From Allolobophora icterica (taxonomy: Eukaryota; Annelida; Clitellata; Crassiclitellata; Lumbricidae), in assembly GCA_963556255.1 (NCBI GenBank), contig OY744616.1, positions 33,205,116 through 33,269,115 on the forward strand: a DNA stretch of 64,000 nt. The letters run 5' to 3'. Shown here in pieces: positions 49,195 through 59,449 of this stretch. How positions within the stretch are numbered: position 1 is the first letter of the stretch; each line of letters opens with the position of its first letter. Made by a program: the position numbers and the translations under genes. The notes under the pieces are model-generated. The model did not search any database and was not told where the DNA came from. It saw only the letters and a program-made list of their open reading frames with translations.

Positions 49195-50291
49195 GTAGAT
49201 ATAAAAAACTCTACTGACCTAATTTTATAATTATGCAACTCGATCGATGGTCACTTGTGAAATTTGGTGTCGATAACTTTAGGAGACAGCTACAACGAAT
49301 AAGTTAAGATCAGATTGCAATCGAAAAGGTTTAGATTGCATTGTCAAGTCAAACTATATGTATGTGTCTGGCAGCTGGCTATTCGTGGAATCTCTATTCA
49401 GAACCTAAAGGAGGTGCAAAACATGGCTAGCCAACACATCTGACAAGTCAACTTAACATTGGTTGAAATGTTTCGGAGCTGCATGTGGTGGACAAGTAGG
49501 TATAGTAGTGGAAGACTGTTCTAAAAGAATGGTCAACTGCTTGAGGAACAAGCACAATGGGCCCACATCATTGTATGGGAGCACGGGACCACGAGGGCCC
49601 TAGTGTCACACTATACAACGATCGTTGACATGGCTGGTTGTAAAATACACGTAGAAAAGGATACAAGCAACAGTTCTGAGTGACTTGTTCCAGAAAGAGT
49701 TTGAAAGATCTTTCAGTTGTGCAATATTTGAAGGGAGCAGTCTTTAGAGAGAAGGCATCTTCTGAGATGGTCACTGTGTAGGGACATCAAGCAGTTCTTT
49801 CTAGCATACAGTTATGCCTTAAACACCGGCTTCAGTTGGACAGTAGAGCTCGAGTTTGTACCACACTGGATGCAATGAGAGTCCATTTGCTAGATGCGAT
49901 GGTATCAAAGCGTAGTCCAAAGGAGATCCGATTCCGGTTGCTATGGGGGCAAGATCAAGAGAAGAGGCTGAGCAGCTGTTAAGGTGGGTGTCGTTTAGGG
50001 TGAGAAGAATGGAAGGTGGAGGATTGATGAGTCAGGGTAGGAGTTCTTGAAAAGATGAGACTTCAGTTTTTGAGTGGAAAGCCCTTGCAGTGATAGACAG
50101 AGGAGCATGAGGATGATGATGGAGGATGGGTTGCAATGCAATGATGATGGAGGAACCGAGAATTTGTGGAACTCGGAGGGAGATCGCTCCAACTTTGAGA
50201 CAACCACGTCCAGCAAGGGAGCAGTCCAGCAGGACGTTAGGAGTCTGTAATTCATTTAATATGTTCATTATTTTCTTTCTGTGTATTTCAG
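49195..50291. other. Intron 3 of the TNFR-like gene
   Basis: GTAGAT to a strong acceptor, TTTCTGTGTATTTCAG. It contains the LINE fragment at 49845-50265. The first 640 bases hold nothing that I can identify. Confidence 0.6.
49845..50265 (-). pseudogene. LINE 3' fragment, second LINE family, copy 2
   Basis: The minus strand encodes QKLKSHLFKNSYPDSS and lies in the same order as 42735-43085 (shared CAGCTGTTAAGG, GGTGTCGTTTAGGG and GAGTCAGGGTAGGAG on the plus strand). Upstream coding of about 120 bp is readable but shifted. Confidence 0.65.
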
Positions 50292-50392
50292 AGTGGTGGT
50301 GGAAAATTTTTCAGAAGGTGCGGCATACAGAGAACAATGAACACGAACAGAACCACCAAGTTGCACCAGAACGCGAAAGTATATCGCCTTAA
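50292..50392 (+). CDS. TNFR-like receptor, exon 4 (cytosolic tail)
   Basis: Enters in phase 1 and ends in TAA at 50390-50392. It encodes residues 123-155: EWWWKIFQKVRH, then a polar Asn/Gln/Glu-rich tail ending ESISP. The 33-residue tail has no death domain; a TRAF-binding motif is not evident by the usual consensus. The total length of 155 compares with 129 for human Fn14 and 184 for BCMA. The presence of a signal peptide is more like Fn14. Confidence 0.6.
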
Positions 50393-50439
50393 ATTTTGCT
50401 AGCATCACTATCATCATCATGATACAATTTTCCCAGCTT

Positions 50440-50780
50440 TATGCCATCATCATCATCATCGTCATCGTCATCATCATGGGGAGGGGGATAGATGAATGGT
50501 AACACTGTGGCCTGAAGAGCAATAGAACTTGAAAAGTCGTGGTTCGATACCGTAGCCTCCCATAGGTCATCTCAGCCTTCCACACCCTAGGGAGCAGCAG
50601 TAAAATGAGCGGGCGCCTTGCAGGCTGCCAAGATGTGTGTTAATTAAGATCTTGTATTATTGTACCATCATGTTACGATGTTTCAATGTAACTTACTGTG
50701 GTGTGTCGGTGAGATTGTCAGTAAACACGAATATTATCACCATCAACATCATCATTGTCGTCGTCGTCGTCATTATCGCC
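50440..50780 (+). mobile_element. tRNA-like SINE fragment between ATC repeats
   Basis: GGGGGATAGATGAATGGTAAC and GTGGTTCGATACCG (50486-50565) look like the A- and B-box parts of a tRNA-derived head, followed by a body with GAGCGGGCGCCTTGCAGGCT. (ATC)n repeats lie at 50440-50475 and 50725-50780. Confidence 0.5.
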
Positions 50781-51149
50781 ATCGTAACACAGATGGTGTA
50801 TCAGAGGTAGGCTTGAGAAAATGGATGGGCTGCCATATCAGTCTTCTCTATTTTTGTGATGCTGCTGCTGCTGATGTTTTAAATGTGCATCTAGATCAAT
50901 CTGTTGTGGTTTTCTGTTTTAGATATGATTCCTTTTCCTGTACAAGAAACACAACGAGATCTTTCACTAGTCTGATGATGATATGATGCGTGTGATGCGT
51001 TATCAGTTTTTGCTGTGTTGTGTTCACAATCTGATTATCTGTTAGACTAGTCAACGACTTGCTTCTACGTATGTTCAGAAACTGCTGCCAGCCTAACGTT
51101 CTGTTGTGTAAAATTGGCAGCATTAACTTTATATACCTGATACACCTGC

Positions 51150-51524
51150 CAGGGGCGGATCCAGGGGGTGGCCAATCCGGCCATGGCCCCCCATTTGATA
51201 TTTACACAGGACGTGGCCACCCCATCACAAAGTCATTTGATATTCACACAGGACGTGGCCCCCATGTCACAAACGACGAAATAATGGTATTTGATTTACA
51301 GAAGACGTGGTAAATATGACTGAAAATAATGTTTATGGAGATTAATGACGTAAAAAGGTCTTCAGTTTCGGAGATGAATTGCTAAAAAATTTCTCGTTGG
51401 TGCGTTGGTCACAACTCCCAAAACCTTTGATCCCACAAATTTTGATACTTCCCCTCCCGGATATGTAGGTATGTATTCTTTTTTGCCCCCCCCCCCCCCA
51501 ATAAACCTTCTGGATCCACCTCTG
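51150..51524. mobile_element. hAT-type MITE with CAGGGGCGGATCCAG ends
   Basis: 375 bp, starting CAGGGGCGGATCCAG and ending CTGGATCCACCTCTG. Perfect 8-bp flanks ACACCTGC (51142-51149, 51525-51532). An internal direct repeat, TTTGATATTTACACAGGACG, occurs twice on the left. No coding capacity. Confidence 0.93.
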
Positions 51525-51544
51525 ACACCTGCAGAGTAGAATGG

Positions 51545-51780
51545 AACGCATTAGCAGTGAAATAGTCGGCCTACATAAACAGGACACATGTTGGGCCCAC
51601 CAGCTGGAATCAGTTTTCTTGAGAGCTGTGGCTCGAGCTCCTCAGTTTGTCCCTTCCACAGTTTCGCAAGAGCCTGAAGTCTTACTCAACAGTAATTTCA
51701 CTGGTTCGGGTCGGGAGCACCACTGATGATTTTCTCTTGAACTGGTGCTTCATAAATATCAGATTACAATTACCATTATG
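51545..51780 (+). pseudogene. L2/CR1-like LINE 3' end with a different hairpin
   Basis: Encodes SLPQFRKSLKSYSTV and then VRVGS. The hairpin AGCACCACT (51716-51724) against ACTGGTGCT (51741-51749, one mismatch) follows, then TTCATAAATATC and an ATTACA-type tail. It has the same layout as the LINE ends at 10500 and 13166 but another stem sequence. Confidence 0.72.
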
Positions 51781-51819
51781 ACCTACAATATATTGTGTGC
51801 AATTCTGGTGATGCAACAA

Positions 51820-52455
51820 TCTGAAATCCTGACCATGAGATTCTTGCTTAGCATAATGATGATGATGGCAACAAAAACAATAGGATGAATCCTGACTATC
51901 AGATTCTTGCTTAGGCTAATGATGATGATGGCAACAAAAACAATAGGATGAATCCTGACTATCAGATTCTTGCTTAGGCTAATGATGATGATGGCAACAA
52001 AAACAATAGGATGAATCCTGACTATCAGATTCTTGCTTAGGCTAATGATGATGATGGCAACAAAAACAATAGGATGAATCCTGACTATCAGATTCTTGCT
52101 TAGGCTAATGATGATGATGGCAACAAAAACAATAGGATGAATCCTGACTATCAGATTCTTGCTTAGGCTAATGACGATGATGGCAACAAAAACAATAGGA
52201 TGAATCCTGACTATCAGATTCTTGCTTAGGCTAATGATGATGATGGCAACAAAAACAATAGGATGAATCCTGACTATCAGATTCTTGCTTAGGCTAATGA
52301 TGATGATGGCAACAAAAACAATAGGATGAATCCTGACTATCAGATTCTTGCTTAGGCTAATGATGATGATGGCAACAAAAACAATAGGATGAATCCTGAC
52401 TATCAGATTCTTGCTTAGGCTAATGACGATGATGGCAACAAAAACAATAGGATGT
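51820..52455. repeat. 63-bp tandem array, ten near-identical units
   Basis: The unit begins GATGAATCCTGACTATCAG and ends GGCAACAAAAACAATAG, with an exact 63-bp period. Units are almost identical except for the first. A T-to-C change (GACGATG) marks the units at 52173 and 52425, 252 bp (four units) apart. Confidence 0.97.
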
Positions 52456-52727
52456 TGAAGGGTTCAACCAGAAGCCATTATGACAATCTCAACATTTCAG
52501 GAATTTTCTGTTTATGTTAATTTGTGACAACGTTTTGTTTATGTATACCTGCTTTATAAAATAATAACTCCTTGTCTATGGTGGTGTGATTTTACGGTGG
52601 TCTCAGTCTAGACATGACTTCGTGGGACCTTATCCTTCAATCCAATGCTACACCAATCCACTGCTACACTCAGAAGCACCCAAATCACTGCCCCTTCTAC
52701 TTTTTATGTCGATTGTTGGCACATAGT

Positions 52728-52953
52728 CACTGGCGGCGATCTTGTTTGACATGTGGGGGGTGGGGGGGGCACGGGACACTTTTGAACTGATCTGGTCAAA
52801 AAGAGGTGAAAATGTTTTTTGCAGTCATGCGCAAAAGAATATGTTGACTTTTTGGTGTTTCTTCAAAATTTGGGGGACAACTCTATACTGTGTCCCCTCA
52901 CTGTTAAAGGTGGGGTTTCTTGTCCTTCTCAACCCCCTGGATCGCCGCCCATG
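52728..52953. mobile_element. hAT-type MITE with CAGTGGCGGCGATC-type ends
   Basis: Left CACTGGCGGCGATCTTGTTT, right GGATCGCCGCCCATG, 226 bp. The flanks CACATAGT and CATATATT match at six of eight positions. Same family as 58047-58205 and 63623-63850. Confidence 0.8.
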
Positions 52954-53139
52954 CATATATTGTCTCTCCTTTCTCTCAAATGAAAGTTTTTAATATCAGC
53001 TGCTTCGTTAAGAGAGCTACACAGCCAGGCCAGGTTATTTTCAGTGCTAAGAAATATCAACAGATGAGAAGTAAGCTACTAATTAAGCTATGCTGAATAA
53101 AATAAGTGTAAATATGAAAGGAGCCTAAGGGTTTCAACA

Positions 53140-53385
53140 GGTGTCAAGAATTAGCGACTTCAGTTTCTTAACCTCGGGATATGAAGGAGAGAGAATAGTT
53201 CGGTCCTTTGCCTGGTGATATTTCCATTGGCAGAGTAGTCCGTGTGCTTGATTTCTAGCAGATTTGGCGGGGGCAAAAGTACTCTATCAATATCGAAATA
53301 TCTTTTTACTCGGGCGGGAATTTGAACCCCGACCTCCAGATTATAAATCTAGCACGGTAACCATTAGTATACCGCGCACCCCCCG
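53140..53385 (-). mobile_element. tRNA-derived SINE, family B
   Basis: On the minus strand the head reads GCGCGGTATACTAATGGTTA, with GGGGTTCAAATTCCCGCC as B box; the 3' part reads GTTAAGAAACTGAAGTCGCT. Same family as 10045-10290 and 59450-60680. The head is tRNA-like, but bases between the boxes do not make an intact tRNA. Confidence 0.75.
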
Positions 53386-53872
53386 AACAAATTGGAAGCA
53401 TCCTGATTCCTGATCTAAGTAGGCCCTACACTAGTTCAGGAAATCGTACAAGCCACTGTTTCATTTATTGGCTATAGACATAGTTGCTTTTAATAGTTCA
53501 GTAGGCCTAATCACCCTTGCAACAAATTAGACCGAGAGATTTAATTAAAAGTGCCATTCTTGAATGCATTGATTTAGCTGCTGCAATATGTTCGTGTCTG
53601 TCACTGTCAGTGCCTTTCGGCGATGACCTCCAACTCTCGTCCAACAAACGAATTCTCTAACCGTGAATGGCAGGTAGTTGTTGGTCGCATCGTATTCATG
53701 GGATCGGGAAAACAAGACGAAAGGAGATTTGCGAAGTTTGGGTGGGGCGTACGTAGCCTACCTTTTGTTCTTCGAACCCGTCTACATCGTGCAGTGCATT
53801 CATTGAACAGCGCCTTCCAAAGTTGCACGGAAGGCGCTAGAAAATTTCACTAAGCAGTGCAATACATGGTTT
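53386..53872. other. Intergenic with a possible LINE tail box
   Basis: GGAAGGCGCTAGAAAATTTC at 53829-53848 resembles the tail box of the L2/CR1-like elements. Otherwise unassigned. Confidence 0.4.
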
Positions 53873-53880
53873 CATACAGC

Positions 53881-54047
53881 CAGAGGCGTCTATCCCCCCT
53901 AAGTCATTGGAGCAACGTCCCTTTTCCCCTCTTCTTCCCCCCCGTTCCTTCCCCCTGAAATGGTGGCACACACATTGACATATCTCCCCCCCCCTATTTC
54001 TTGGATGGAGCATTTGCTCCAAGGTTTCTATGGTGTAGACGCCCCTG
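53881..54047 (+). mobile_element. hAT-type MITE, family b, with perfect target repeat
   Basis: 167 bp, left end CAGAGGCGTCTA, right end TAGACGCCCCTG. Identical 8-bp flanks CATACAGC (53873-53880, 54048-54055). This is the clearest copy for fixing the family's target length. Confidence 0.95.
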
Positions 54048-54123
54048 CATACAGCATAGCACTATAGATATGAATTTTGAGATGCATGCATCTGTTAGAT
54101 AGACTGTCTAATTCTACGTCTGG

Positions 54124-56502
54124 TTAGTAGTACTCGTCCTCTACATCGGGCAGAGTGTTTGTCGCTGTACATCCACCGCATATCAGACGGGAAGTGACAG
54201 GATTAAGAATCAAGGGAGCGTTAGACTTAGGTTCTTCGTCGTGGCCCATCCTCAGTCCTCCCACACAGTCCGCTTCTGGCTTATAGTTGTTGGCGATGTC
54301 GACCCCGGAATCGCATCGCTTCAGTGACCTCTGTGAACCCGAACAGAATTTCTTGGAATAGATTGGAACGGGTATCTTCGATCGAGGACCCGCTCTTTCG
54401 TCCTTACTTGTGGTCTCCTTGGTCGAAGCTGTCACTTCCTTTTGCTCCACGCCGTGTTCGACGAACTTCTCCGAGTTCGTCGTCGGTACTACGTTTGCCG
54501 CGTTGTTGCCACCTTTATTTCCGTTCAACTGTTTGCTCCGTATATCCGGTTTACCACTTCCGGTCTCTGTAGGCTTACGAACTGTTGCTGTAGTGATATC
54601 GGGAGTTGTGGTTCTGCGGTTGTTCAGAATATTTCTCGAAGGCACATCGCGCAAAGTATGATGTGGATCAGTTGTGACTGCGATGCGTTTGTTCGTGACG
54701 TTGCATGAAGGCATATCGCGCGAGATTCGTGAATTTCCTGTGGCGTTTGTTCCAGAACGGTCTTCCATCGCCCGAGAGCTCAGATCAGTCGTTGAGCTGC
54801 GCCTCAGACTTTGCGTTAAAGAAGGATCTCGAGTTGGAACCCTGTGTTCCGAACTGCTATTCTGGATTTTGCGATTGCCATTTTGATCATGTAGAAGACG
54901 ATGGAGATTATCTGAAGAGTTGTTACTTCGATTTCGAGGATCTTCTAGAGTTTTTGTTGATATACTTGAAGCCTGAGTCCTTGTAACGACGGAATCTGTT
55001 ACGTTCGATGAGCAGACTGGAACTGTTGCAAGCGCACTGGACGACGGCCTTGTGGTTGAAAGGCGTGCCGATCCAACACGTGTCTTTGAATTCTCTTGGC
55101 TCAAGTCCAGTTTCTTTGCAGGAGTTCTCGAGTCTCGGACAGCGGATTGAACCGCATCAGATCTCGGGGTTACTGCTCGGAGCATTTCCTTATTAGAAGT
55201 CCGCGATTCTGTAAGAAAAGACCGGTCCAGACTGACGCTTCGGACTCTACGATTCTGTGCTGGTGCGGCTTGGCTGCACCGATCTGTTGAAACCCTGCGC
55301 CTCCCTCTTTCAACAGGACGGTTTTTGTCGGATTCTTTGTTCTCTTGCAGTTCTTCTGGGTGGTTTTTCTTGAAGATCAGACCGAGTTCTATTTGTCGGT
55401 ATTCCTCAAAGAGCAGCTCCATTTTAGCGTTCAGATCTTCTTCCGGCGGAGGTGGTTCTGGGTAATCTTCAAAGGTCACCGTAAGTATGGGCATCGTAGC
55501 CGACTCGTGCAGGGAACTGGACCTGCGCAGATCGCCCGTCTCGACGCCGCTGCGACTATCAACGACGCTGGCATCAAAGGAAACTGAACTCTGGAGTTTC
55601 CTCTTTGGCTGATAGTTGGGGAGGAGTTTATCAGCCGTGATGCCGAGTCGAGCTGAACTCAGTTTCTGCTGCAGTCCTTTTCTGTCAGGAACTATCGAAG
55701 AAGACTCGGTCGTCGACGTCGTCAGTGATTGTCGTTTGGCGACTGTTCTTGACAGAACAACCACCTGTTTGTCTGCAACGGAATCGCAGACGACGGCAGC
55801 AGGCACGGACGCGCGGGAAGTCCGGAATGCAGGTGGAGTAGGACCGGAAGTTACGTTGACCGATGACCGCAGCGGCGTTCTGCTTCGCGCTTCGACGGAG
55901 CGTGACCTCGGTGCTGAACTGGAAGAAGGTGCATCGATCGACCTTGACCTACTTCTGCACGTGACGCCAGCGCCAGTCTCTGACACTCTTCGATGTCCAC
56001 TGTCCTTTAGATCTGCCGTTCGACCTGACCCGGTGGGCAAGCTGCCCTGCGCTCTGGAGTTTGCAGCAGAGGTAGGGCGGCTGGTATTTGGATTTCCTGC
56101 AGGTCGTGCGTTAAGGAGGTTCTCGGTGCTTCGGAATTTCTTTTGCAAAGAAGAAACATTATCCGACTTCGGCGTCGTATCACTCAACGAGAGGCGACGA
56201 GAATTTGACTCGTCGTTGAATTTTCCCTTCGTATTGGCTGAACCTGGATCGGTCACGGAGTGGTTGCCGTTGCGATGAGTAGCAGCGACAGAGTTTCTGT
56301 TGGTCAGAATATGAGATGTGCCGTTCTGCGAGGCTGTTGCTCTATTAGTGTGATTACGATGAGCTTCTGGACCGCATCTGGGTGTCTCTGGTGCTTGAGA
56401 GATGATTGGCTGTGACGAGGTACCACCTTCGATACGCTGCACAATACTTCTTACGAGCGAGGGGCAAGCGTTTCCAAAATTGTTCTTCAAGTGTTCCTTC
56501 AT
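54124..56502 (-). CDS. 792-residue disordered Ser/Arg-rich protein with an SxIP motif
   Basis: A single uninterrupted frame. The start has A at -3 and an in-frame TAA nine bases upstream (56509-56511), so the N terminus is bounded unless an upstream exon is spliced in. The protein is basic and rich in Ser, Thr, Asn and Arg, with no signal peptide or membrane span. R-R-x-S/R-x-x-S kinase-type sites are frequent (about residues 102, 171, 200, 327, 403, 421, 568). The only ordered-looking part is 338-380: MPILTVTFEDYPEPPPPEED followed by a predicted helix, NAKMELLFEEYRQIELGL. Residues 708-713 read SKIPVP, a match to the SxIP motif by which +TIP proteins bind EB1, in the required basic, Ser/Pro-rich setting. 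The chain ends DVEDEYY, similar to acidic-aromatic tails bound by CAP-Gly domains. A microtubule role is inference; I do not recognise the family. No AATAAA is seen just downstream. Confidence 0.8.
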   Translation of the reverse strand: MKEHLKNNFGNACPSLVRSIVQRIEGGTSSQPIISQAPETPRCGPEAHRNHTNRATASQNGTSHILTNRNSVAATHRNGNHSVTDPGSANTKGKFNDESNSRRLSLSDTTPKSDNVSSLQKKFRSTENLLNARPAGNPNTSRPTSAANSRAQGSLPTGSGRTADLKDSGHRRVSETGAGVTCRSRSRSIDAPSSSSAPRSRSVEARSRTPLRSSVNVTSGPTPPAFRTSRASVPAAVVCDSVADKQVVVLSRTVAKRQSLTTSTTESSSIVPDRKGLQQKLSSARLGITADKLLPNYQPKRKLQSSVSFDASVVDSRSGVETGDLRRSSSLHESATMPILTVTFEDYPEPPPPEEDLNAKMELLFEEYRQIELGLIFKKNHPEELQENKESDKNRPVERGRRRVSTDRCSQAAPAQNRRVRSVSLDRSFLTESRTSNKEMLRAVTPRSDAVQSAVRDSRTPAKKLDLSQENSKTRVGSARLSTTRPSSSALATVPVCSSNVTDSVVTRTQASSISTKTLEDPRNRSNNSSDNLHRLLHDQNGNRKIQNSSSEHRVPTRDPSLTQSLRRSSTTDLSSRAMEDRSGTNATGNSRISRDMPSCNVTNKRIAVTTDPHHTLRDVPSRNILNNRRTTTPDITTATVRKPTETGSGKPDIRSKQLNGNKGGNNAANVVPTTNSEKFVEHGVEQKEVTASTKETTSKDERAGPRSKIPVPIYSKKFCSGSQRSLKRCDSGVDIANNYKPEADCVGGLRMGHDEEPKSNAPLILNPVTSRLICGGCTATNTLPDVEDEYY

Positions 56503-56526
56503 GTTGAGTTATTTACTAATAAATAT

Positions 56527-56656
56527 TCCAAATATTCAGAGTGCGCTGATATTCCAATGAGACTAGACTAATATTCCAATCAGAGTGTACTGATATTCCC
56601 GTCAGAGTGTATTAATATTCCCGTCAGAGTGTACTGATATTCCAATCAGAGTATAA
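56527..56656. repeat. 22-bp minisatellite just upstream of the 792-codon gene
   Basis: About five units of TATTCCMRTCAGAGTGTACTGA (two sequence variants, CCCGT and CCAAT). It lies 25-150 bp upstream of the start codon on the gene's strand, hence in its 5' UTR or promoter. Confidence 0.85.
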
Positions 56657-58046
56657 TTTACTTCCAGCGATTTTATTCGTCAGTCAATCTAAAACTATAA
56701 AAATCAATCTCAAACTATAAAACATGTTGCAGAAGAGAAAATGCTATCACAATGCTGTTGCTATGAGGTCAACGCTGTATTGGATTGCCATAATCCACTG
56801 TAGGCTACGCATTGAAAGTCAAATGGAAATGCAGTCAACCCATTTCATATACAGAGATACTATAGTATCTACAAAGCACTTTACCATTATACTTTACCAT
56901 CAGCATAATGACACGGTAGCGTTCATTTCTTTCTCATTGGCCCTTGAGCAAGGCCATAAAATCTGGGCTAGCTAAGACTTGTCGCATTCTTCTCTGTCGA
57001 TTCAGTTTCTCGCTGACAAAGCTCCCGGTGCCACAGAGTATAAGTATCTATAGCCCTATACTATACCTGCATGGCTACATAAGCAAATGCACAACCCCTA
57101 CGACACAGACATTTAAGAAGCCCGCTGGACAGGCTCGATCCTGCATGCGTTGGTATACAACCGAGACGTGCTATATAACGAGAAAACCACAGAGCGGCAT
57201 GTTTAGGCCTACTCTGTTGGTTTATTATAAGAGTATAAGCTGCAGCACAAACTAAGCTGTCAATCTCATGCTGACTTCCTCTTAGTTTGGTTTATAACTG
57301 TTTACTCTCTATACCACTCTATTATTTTATATCACTCTTTATATCATTCTATACTAAGCATAGGCCTATATGTCAGATTCCGCATATAATGTCAGATGCC
57401 TTATAATTCAAAGAAAATGATCTGAACACAGACTTTAAGACTTACATGTATACAATTCCGCATGGAAACTACAAGTCATTTCAGATCCATACACGGTGCA
57501 GATTGTTTTAGTTGTCATGCTTTCATGACTCTCCTATAAGATACAGAATTTACATTCATGCTTATAATGGATGCATTTACGTATATTAGATCCTATATTT
57601 TCTACAGGGTAAACACTAGCTGTATAACGATTATCCTTATCACTGCATATGGCCTGTACATGTTCGAGGTATTTGATTAGAGTTTAAGCCAAAGATCACT
57701 TGCAAGGACACCTTCTGTTGACCTCTCAAGAACCCTTATGTCCTGCACCTGCGTTAAACTAATTGTAAATACTTTGGTTCGCCTGAAAAGCACTTAAATC
57801 CTATCGTAGACCTCGTCCGTCGGAGATAATAGCCACCATCTATCCTACTTCAAGAATCGTCACTTACGTATAAAATATTAACCCATATATGTATAGGCAT
57901 ACGCCTGGCCTACTCGCTCCAGCTCCATTTCTGCATTGCCACCTTTCCTTACCCTTTGTCTTTGTTTTCGCATTGTCGTTTCTTAGCACAGTAACTTATT
58001 CCTATACCCGTTGCCAATTTGTTTAGCTCTCTTTAACCCTTCTGTT
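56657..58046. other. Intergenic, no gene recognised
   Basis: AT-rich unique sequence with only short frames (the longest near 56944-57255). TAGGCCTA occurs at 57204 and 57361. Confidence 0.4.
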
Positions 58047-58205
58047 CAGTGGCGGGGATCTTGTTTGACAGGTGGGGGGACACTTTAGAAATGATCTGGT
58101 CAAAAAAGAGTTTGGGGGGGGGGGGGACAAATGTATGGTGTTGGTCCCCCCACTCTAAAAGGTGGGGGGTCTTGTCCCCTCGACCCCCCGGGATCGCCGC
58201 CCATG
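58047..58205. mobile_element. hAT-type MITE with CAGTGGCGGGGATC ends
   Basis: 159 bp, starting CAGTGGCGGGGATC and ending GATCGCCGCCCATG. Perfect 8-bp flanks CTTCTGTT (58039-58046, 58206-58213). Internal poly-G and poly-C runs. Confidence 0.93.
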
Positions 58206-58334
58206 CTTCTGTTAATCTCTCGAAACACTCCGTCTTTAGCTTCATATTTTTACCCGCTGCCATTTTATATCTTTCTTTAACTCTCTGCGTCCGTGTCCTT
58301 CTTAGCATAGTTTCCATCCTTTCTTCGTGTTCTG

Positions 58335-58450
<116 letters not shown>

Positions 58451-58619
58451 GTCTTAGTCTCTCTCTATCTCTCGCTCTGTCTCTGTTTCTCTCTCCACTT
58501 TCCGTTTGCTTGTCGCTGTCACTCGATCTCTCTGCGTCTTCTTTCCCTATACAGCGTTTGTCTCTTCTATACAATATTCTTCTATCCTATCCTGAATCTC
58601 TACGTATAAAATATTTACG

Positions 58620-59011
58620 GTATCTTAATATCTAGGTAAACATGCACTTCGAAAGAATTTACTCGTGTCAGTAGTCACGAATTTCAGAACAATCCGTATC
58701 GACGTCGCCTCTCGTCCAGTCAGAGCTTTTATTCTATCGGCTAGTACGTTGTAAGTCTCAAGTCCATCTTTATGCCATGCCGTTCATCTGATAATTAAAT
58801 CGACCACCTGGGTCTAATTAGTCTTTCCAATTGAAGCCTAATTCTGTCTCTCTCGTCAGAATCGATTCTGCTAAAAATGCTATAGGAACCAGGAAAATTA
58901 ATTATTATGCTTGGAATTTTTTTGTCTGCATTCAGTAATTATTAATATCTTCATTTAGCAGAGAACGATCATACAGTCTAAGAAATCAAACATAGCTTAC
59001 TGTCAATGATG
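58620..59011. other. Intergenic up to the assembly gap
   Basis: Nothing recognised. Confidence 0.35.
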
Positions 59012-59211
59012 NNNNNNNNNNNNNNNNNNNNNNNNNNNNNNNNNNNNNNNNNNNNNNNNNNNNNNNNNNNNNNNNNNNNNNNNNNNNNNNNNNNNNNNNN
59101 NNNNNNNNNNNNNNNNNNNNNNNNNNNNNNNNNNNNNNNNNNNNNNNNNNNNNNNNNNNNNNNNNNNNNNNNNNNNNNNNNNNNNNNNNNNNNNNNNNNN
59201 NNNNNNNNNNN
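59012..59211. other. Assembly gap, 200 N
   Basis: Exactly 200 undetermined bases, a typical scaffold-gap placeholder; the true length is unknown. Confidence 0.99.
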
Positions 59212-59287
59212 CTAGTCTCCATAACCTATTTGACCTTGGTCGATTCTATCCAAAGGACCGTGATTTATAGAAGAGCAGTCCTCTAAG

Positions 59288-59436
59288 CATAGGCGTAGAC
59301 TCTGTGTGTGTGTGGGGGGGGCAGCCGGGACACGTGCCCCTCCCCAATAACTAGATGGACTGTACACCAAATGGAACAAGTGTAGAATAAATAACCAAAT
59401 CCCCCATATTTTGGACCTGAGGCGTACGCCATATGG
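59288..59436 (-). mobile_element. hAT-type MITE of the CACTGGCGTA family, inverted copy
   Basis: On the minus strand it matches 40075-40205: GGCGTAC at one end, the ACTTGTTCCATTTGGTGTACAG region, GGGGCACGTGTCCC and AGAGTCTACGCCTATG. The border at 59436 and a target repeat are unclear. Confidence 0.65.
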
Positions 59437-59449
59437 GTATTTGACAGTG

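Noticed and set aside
51820..52455. Stop-free minus-strand frame encoding a hydrophobic 21-residue repeat across the 63-bp array
   Set aside because: A 63-bp period keeps any single open frame open throughout; with six frames one stop-free 21-codon frame is expected by chance, and it has no start codon.
51820..52455. CRISPR-like array
   Set aside because: Units abut directly without spacers, and the genome is eukaryotic.
55616..56278. 220-codon plus-strand frame opposite the 792-codon gene
   Set aside because: It lies wholly antisense to the longer, better-bounded ORF and has no protein features of its own.
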